Positions 59,744-64,000 of a stretch of DNA of 64,000 nt are shown here, in pieces; the first letter of the stretch is position 1, and each line of letters opens with the position of its first letter. The stretch comes from Wuchereria bancrofti (Eukaryota; Nematoda; Chromadorea; Rhabditida; Onchocercidae), in NCBI GenBank assembly GCA_005281725.1, contig SSBO01000009.1:7378303-7442302 (forward strand), given 5' to 3'. Both the position numbers and the translations under genes were made by a program. The notes under the pieces are model-generated. The model saw nothing but the letters and a program-made list of their open reading frames with translations, ran no database searches and was not told where the DNA came from.

Positions 59744-62700
59744 ATGGCTACTGCTGAAGAGCGTAAACTTGAGCTCGAACGTAAGAAGCAGAAGCTGGCT
59801 GAAATTCGGGAGGAGAAAAGACGCCGGGAAGAAGAACGGCGGCGGAATTTGTTGAAAAATGCAAATCTCGAAAATGGAGCAGGTTTTTTCTTTTACCGAT
59901 GTCACATTGTGTAAAAGTTACTTCGTCTACATAATTTCTTTATAAGAACGCATGTTTTCTCATGTGACTGCTTGTCTTCTCTGTTTTCATTTATTCATTT
60001 GCTGGTCATTATGCGTTTTTTAGATTTTATTGGAGGAATGGGATTGAGATTGTATAGTTTCCTTAAAAAATTACCAGAGACGAAGGATTTTTTACAACTA
60101 ATTAAAAAAGGAAATATTTCATCTCTTACTTTGGTCCTTGCTTTTCAGTGAGCGATTTGCCGAAAACATTTTCACAAAAGGATCTAGAGGAGATCCTGGA
60201 ACCGTTAGGAATATCGGCACAGCCTCAGATCGAGTCATCTATTACTCCAAACAACATTGATCACCGAACAGTAGTAAAAATCTTCCTCTACCATACTTTT
60301 CAGGAAAATAATAATGTGAATTGCAGTTAGAATCTCATCTTTTTGCAGTCTTTTTTTCTATCATAATAAGTATTTCACAAATTGAATTGGTTCTGGATAT
60401 TGACCACCGTTATTTGTTTTTCAGGATGGAGTTAGGAACAATCAGAAGTATTTGTCCGTCCCCAGGACACAAAAACTTGCTGTCTGTGAAACACAGATAA
60501 TTTCAGTACCACCTAAGGATGCTGTATGATTTTTTTTTTGGTTAATTTTAGTGCCGAATTGCATGATATTTCATTTTGCAAATCTGTGTATGCTAATATT
60601 CAGTATCTAGTACCAGTGAATATATCGTCATGATTAACTTTGTTGACTCTGCTCTCTTCAAAATATTGCGGGAAAGATTTGAACTTAAATATTACTGTAG
60701 ATGGAAGAACAATATTTCCAGGCAACTTATTGTAAAACAACACAAACCGATGACGATCGAGTATCAGCGGGAGAATTTAGTTTAGGTTCTCAGGAATTCG
60801 ATTATGATGAGGAAATGACGATGTTGGATAAACATTTAGAAATCAATTTTGACGAGTCCCCTACACGAGAAATTGCGAACATTTTGCCCAACTTTAATTT
60901 TGGTGTGCGTCAACATCAGGAGGTAAGTAGTGTTTTAAAGTAATAATTGATATCATGTAAGAATTATACTATACGTATGTCAGCTATGAGTTTTGTAGAA
61001 TGGTGAAGAGAAGAAAGAGGAGGAAACGAAGGTCCCAGATCTGAGTGAAGAAGAGAAGTTACAAATTCTCAGCAGTCAAAAATTTCAACAATTTTTTGAT
61101 TACAGCTCACGCGTCATGGAACGACAGTTAGCTGAAGAGGTTGGCAATATTTAGTTCAAAGATAACGCTTCAAGATGGTTATGTAATCTGTAATCAGTGG
61201 CTTCATTTTTATAAAATAATCTTGTACAACAATAATATTTTAGAGAAGTGGTTAAGATATTTCATAGAATGTTTTTCAAGTAATTCGTGCTTAAATTTTG
61301 GATTGCTTATGGAGGCTTAACTTTTTTAGGAATCCTTATTGTTACAGCCTACTTTAATGCATGTCATCACCAATTTGTGAAACATTTCTATTTCATTTAT
61401 CTTTTTCAGATTGACATCTTCATCGATTACTCTCGTGACGAAGCCATGGATGAAAAAACTGATAATGGTGAAAAACTGGTGTTTGCTAGAAAATTTGTTG
61501 ATGAAAAATGGAGTGCAGGAAGGTAAATGTTTCACCGTTATTACGATCCCAAAATATTTGGACATCATTGTTCATAAAGTACAACTTAATCCATAGTACT
61601 TGTTTGTATATAGCTTGTTTGTATTTAGAAGGATTTAATTTTTGTTGAATTAATGCGAAATTTTATCTTTAAAATTTTTTATCCTTTTTGTTTTTAGAGC
61701 TGTAACAGGTATTGATCATTGTGTGCAACACCCAGAATTGTTTGCTGTTTCATATGATCAGAATCCTGATTCTCCTCTTGACCCTATTGGAGTGGTACAA
61801 GTATGGAGTTGTCGTTTCAAAAAGCCAAGTGCTGAGTAAGCATTATGTTAAAGTAATTTGAAACTTATATTTTTACAACTCAAGTGACCACAAGACGTGC
61901 AGCTAACTTGATTTCAGGTACACTTTCTACTGTCAGTCACTGATTACTAGTGTGGCATTTGCTAAATTCCATCCAAATTTAATAATGGGAGGATGTTATT
62001 CGGGTCAGATCTGTATGTGGGACAATAGACTCAGCAAGAAGACTCCTGTCAATAAGGTTTCTCCGTTCTGTTATATTTTACTTTTTTGGCACCAAAAAAA
62101 GATGTAAATCTTTAGAATCAAGTTGAATAGGCATGGAATCATGACGATGTTACTCAGTCTTTGTTAATCCAACTTTCTTGTCATTTTCATTATATGATTT
62201 CTTTGCTAAGAAATATTTCAGAGTCCTTTATCATCACAAGCTCATACTCATCCAGTGCTGAGTATGGCAGTGGTGGGTAGTCAAAATGCACATAATTTAA
62301 TTAGTATATCAACTGATGGAAGGCTTTGCTCATGGAGCGTTGATAATTTAAATCAACCAATTGATGTAATTGACTTAGCATGGAAGCAGAAACAGGTATA
62401 TATATATCTTTCATATGCCCTCAACGAAATAGATAAGTTTGATTATTTGAAACTTGACTGCATAATGCGCGATTTCTGTCCGTGCTTTAAAACACTAGAG
62501 CAATATAATATTAATAAAAGATGTTTGCTGAAGTTACCATCAATGGGTCTTGTGAAATCAAATTTTCTTATGGTGCTATTCATTTCAGGTAACATGCACA
62601 TGCATGTCGTTTGCTCTTGACGATGTTAATAATTTTGTAGTAGGTAGTGAGGAAGGGAATGTCTACACGGCAAGCAGGCATGGTAATAAAGGTGGAATAA

Positions 62701-63865
62701 ATGATAGCTATGAAGGTAAGCTGTAAAACATTCCTAATTCGACTGTTACAGTAAAATCAGTTATGTAAAAAAACATTGCATTATATTCTTTCAGGTCACA
62801 TTGGACCTATAACAGGAGTTGATACACATAAAGCTTCTGGTATTATTGACTTGTCACACTTATTTTTATCGTGTTCTTTGGATTGGACAGTCAAATTATG
62901 GAGTACCAAGGCAATAATTATTATCCTTAGAATTCACTGGAGTTAGAGTAGGAAATTTTCGGGACTTGATGTAAACTTCATTTTTCTTTCGTTTTATTCT
63001 AAAATTGTGTTTGTTTCTTAGTTTGGTGTCGTATAAACTGTCCGGTTACTGCAAATGAAATTTTTGCTTGTGTTGCATAGCAGTAGGGATTTAATTAAGA
63101 TTTAAAATTTTCAGGAGACACGACCGATTTATTCATTCGAAAAGCATGGTAATTATGTAACTGATGTTGCCTGGTCTCCCGTTCATCCTGCAGTTTTTAC
63201 ATCGGCGGATGCTAGTGGTAATGTAAGTTTTTGCTGCCAAGTATTTTATAACTGATATCAATATTTAAATATTGACAGTTTCTTTTACGTTTAGGTATTT
63301 TTGTGGAATTTAAATGAAGACACCGAAGCCCCTGTGTCACATTTGCAAATGGAAGGTGGTGTAGGAGTACGGAAGATGAAATGGATGCAGAACGGTGAGA
63401 TTAATAGCCTACTGTAAAAGATCTGAAGGAAAATTGAAGTTTTTTGTTGATGCATTCTACGGAATGACGATTCTTCTCATACATAGACATTTTTTGTCAT
63501 GTTAGATAATTCCGAAACACTTTATTCTGTAGGGTCTCAGAATAATTAAATTAGCTAATGTATTAAAGGCTATGTTAAGATTGTTGCCGCAGGAATATTT
63601 ACTTGGTGATGTTGAACATAGCCAAAATTAGCAAAATTTGATCCGTTCTTCGCACAGCGACACTCTGATTTATAAGTGTCGATTGTATTTGCGGGTGGAT
63701 ACATATCTGAATGTTCAAGATTTAGTATAGAAAACTTATTTGTTAAACTTCGTAGTTTAAAGGTCAACAACTAATCGTGGGCGATGAGAAAGGTAATTTG
63801 TATGTTTATGATGTACACGAAAACCTTACTAACTGTCGCCCAGATGAGTGGTCGAAGCTGTCAAG
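59744..63865 (+). CDS. dyci-1: Cytoplasmic dynein 1 intermediate chain (DYCI-1), partial: 613 residues seen, last exon outside the window
   Basis: This subunit of the dynein motor binds dynactin p150 and the light chains through its N-terminus and the heavy chain through its WD repeats. Fourteen phase-consistent exons: 59744-59882, 60149-60270, 60425-60523, 60701-60922, 60999-61139, 61410-61522, 61698-61835, 61918-62056, 62222-62395, 62589-62715, 62795-62910, 63115-63222, 63295-63394 and 63763-63865. The N-terminus has the charged single-helix motif ([20 protein letters not shown]). [11 protein letters not shown] and KTTQTDD precede the light-chain region. [20 protein letters not shown] leads into WD repeats from about residue 280, with [61 protein letters not shown] and [20 protein letters not shown]. 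The final exon seen ends in RPDEWSKLS at a GTATTT donor; the family ends with a further tail of about 25 residues, so one exon lies beyond 64000. The intron after 62910 begins with GC. Confidence 0.95.
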
Positions 63866-64000
63866 GTATTTTTTAAGTTTTCGCATTTGCCAATAAAAGC
63901 TTTATTATTTGTATAATTTATACATTATACCCAACTTTACTCATAAATGTAAATCGAGAGAAGGATGACTTGCCTATTTAGTATATTCATCTTTAATTTT

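Noticed and set aside
60024..60058. Possible extra dyci-1 exon encoding [12 protein letters not shown]
   Set aside because: It has an acceptor and an open frame but no proper donor, and exons 1 and 2 already join in phase.

Overview
The window is AT-rich nuclear DNA of a nematode. Genes are cut into many short exons, introns are T-rich with typical worm acceptors (mostly TTTNCAG, TTTTAG or TTTAG), and several products are worm-type, such as the spat-3, hyls-1, unc-76, eea-1 and dyci-1 orthologues. Several first exons begin just after a 3' splice acceptor, as expected for spliced-leader trans-splicing. The genus cannot be proved from sequence alone. A filarial or other spirurid parasite is my inference from base composition and intron style. 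Most real exons are too short to stand out as long ORFs. I rebuilt gene models by matching reading phase at every splice junction, and twelve multi-exon genes result.

Left part (1-14,000). An unrecognised 373-residue gene on the minus strand (184-3314) is divergent from spat-3 (4670-7785, plus), the RING1/RNF2 subunit of Polycomb repressive complex 1. Then follow, on the plus strand, an unrecognised 368-residue gene (9564-11568) and hyls-1 (12371-14002), a centriole/ciliary-gate protein.

Middle part (16,400-34,000, all plus). Mannose-6-phosphate isomerase (16417-19431) feeds mannose into GDP-mannose synthesis for glycosylation. It is followed by an orphan coding-like exon with a fatty-acid-binding-protein look (about 20226-20405). 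Next come eea-1 (21575-29091; 25 exons; Rab5/PI3P endosome tether with a C2H2 finger, long coiled coil and FYVE finger) and a secreted protein with three MIG-18/fibronectin-I-like cysteine modules (30959 to about 33944).

Right part (35,500-64,000). A casein-kinase-1/TTBK-type kinase (35507-38746) and an SRSF4/5/6-type splicing factor (39692-42937) lie on the minus strand. The splicing factor is divergent from OSGEPL1 (43528-45967, plus), the mitochondrial tRNA t6A enzyme. unc-76/FEZ (46788-57077, minus, 10 exons) has long introns. It is divergent from dyci-1, cytoplasmic dynein intermediate chain (59744 onward), which runs off the right edge without its last exon. unc-76 (kinesin adaptor) and dyci-1 (dynein subunit) both serve microtubule transport, but no operon is implied.

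The most interesting non-gene signals are a candidate structured 'poison exon' in the SR-protein gene, with a perfect 12-bp stem that places the exon's acceptor in the loop, and two perfect intronic hairpins (eea-1 and unc-76). There are also two GC-AG introns, the orphan FABP-like exon, and two well-supported genes of unknown function. I saw no rRNA, tRNA, CRISPR, transposase or viral genes.
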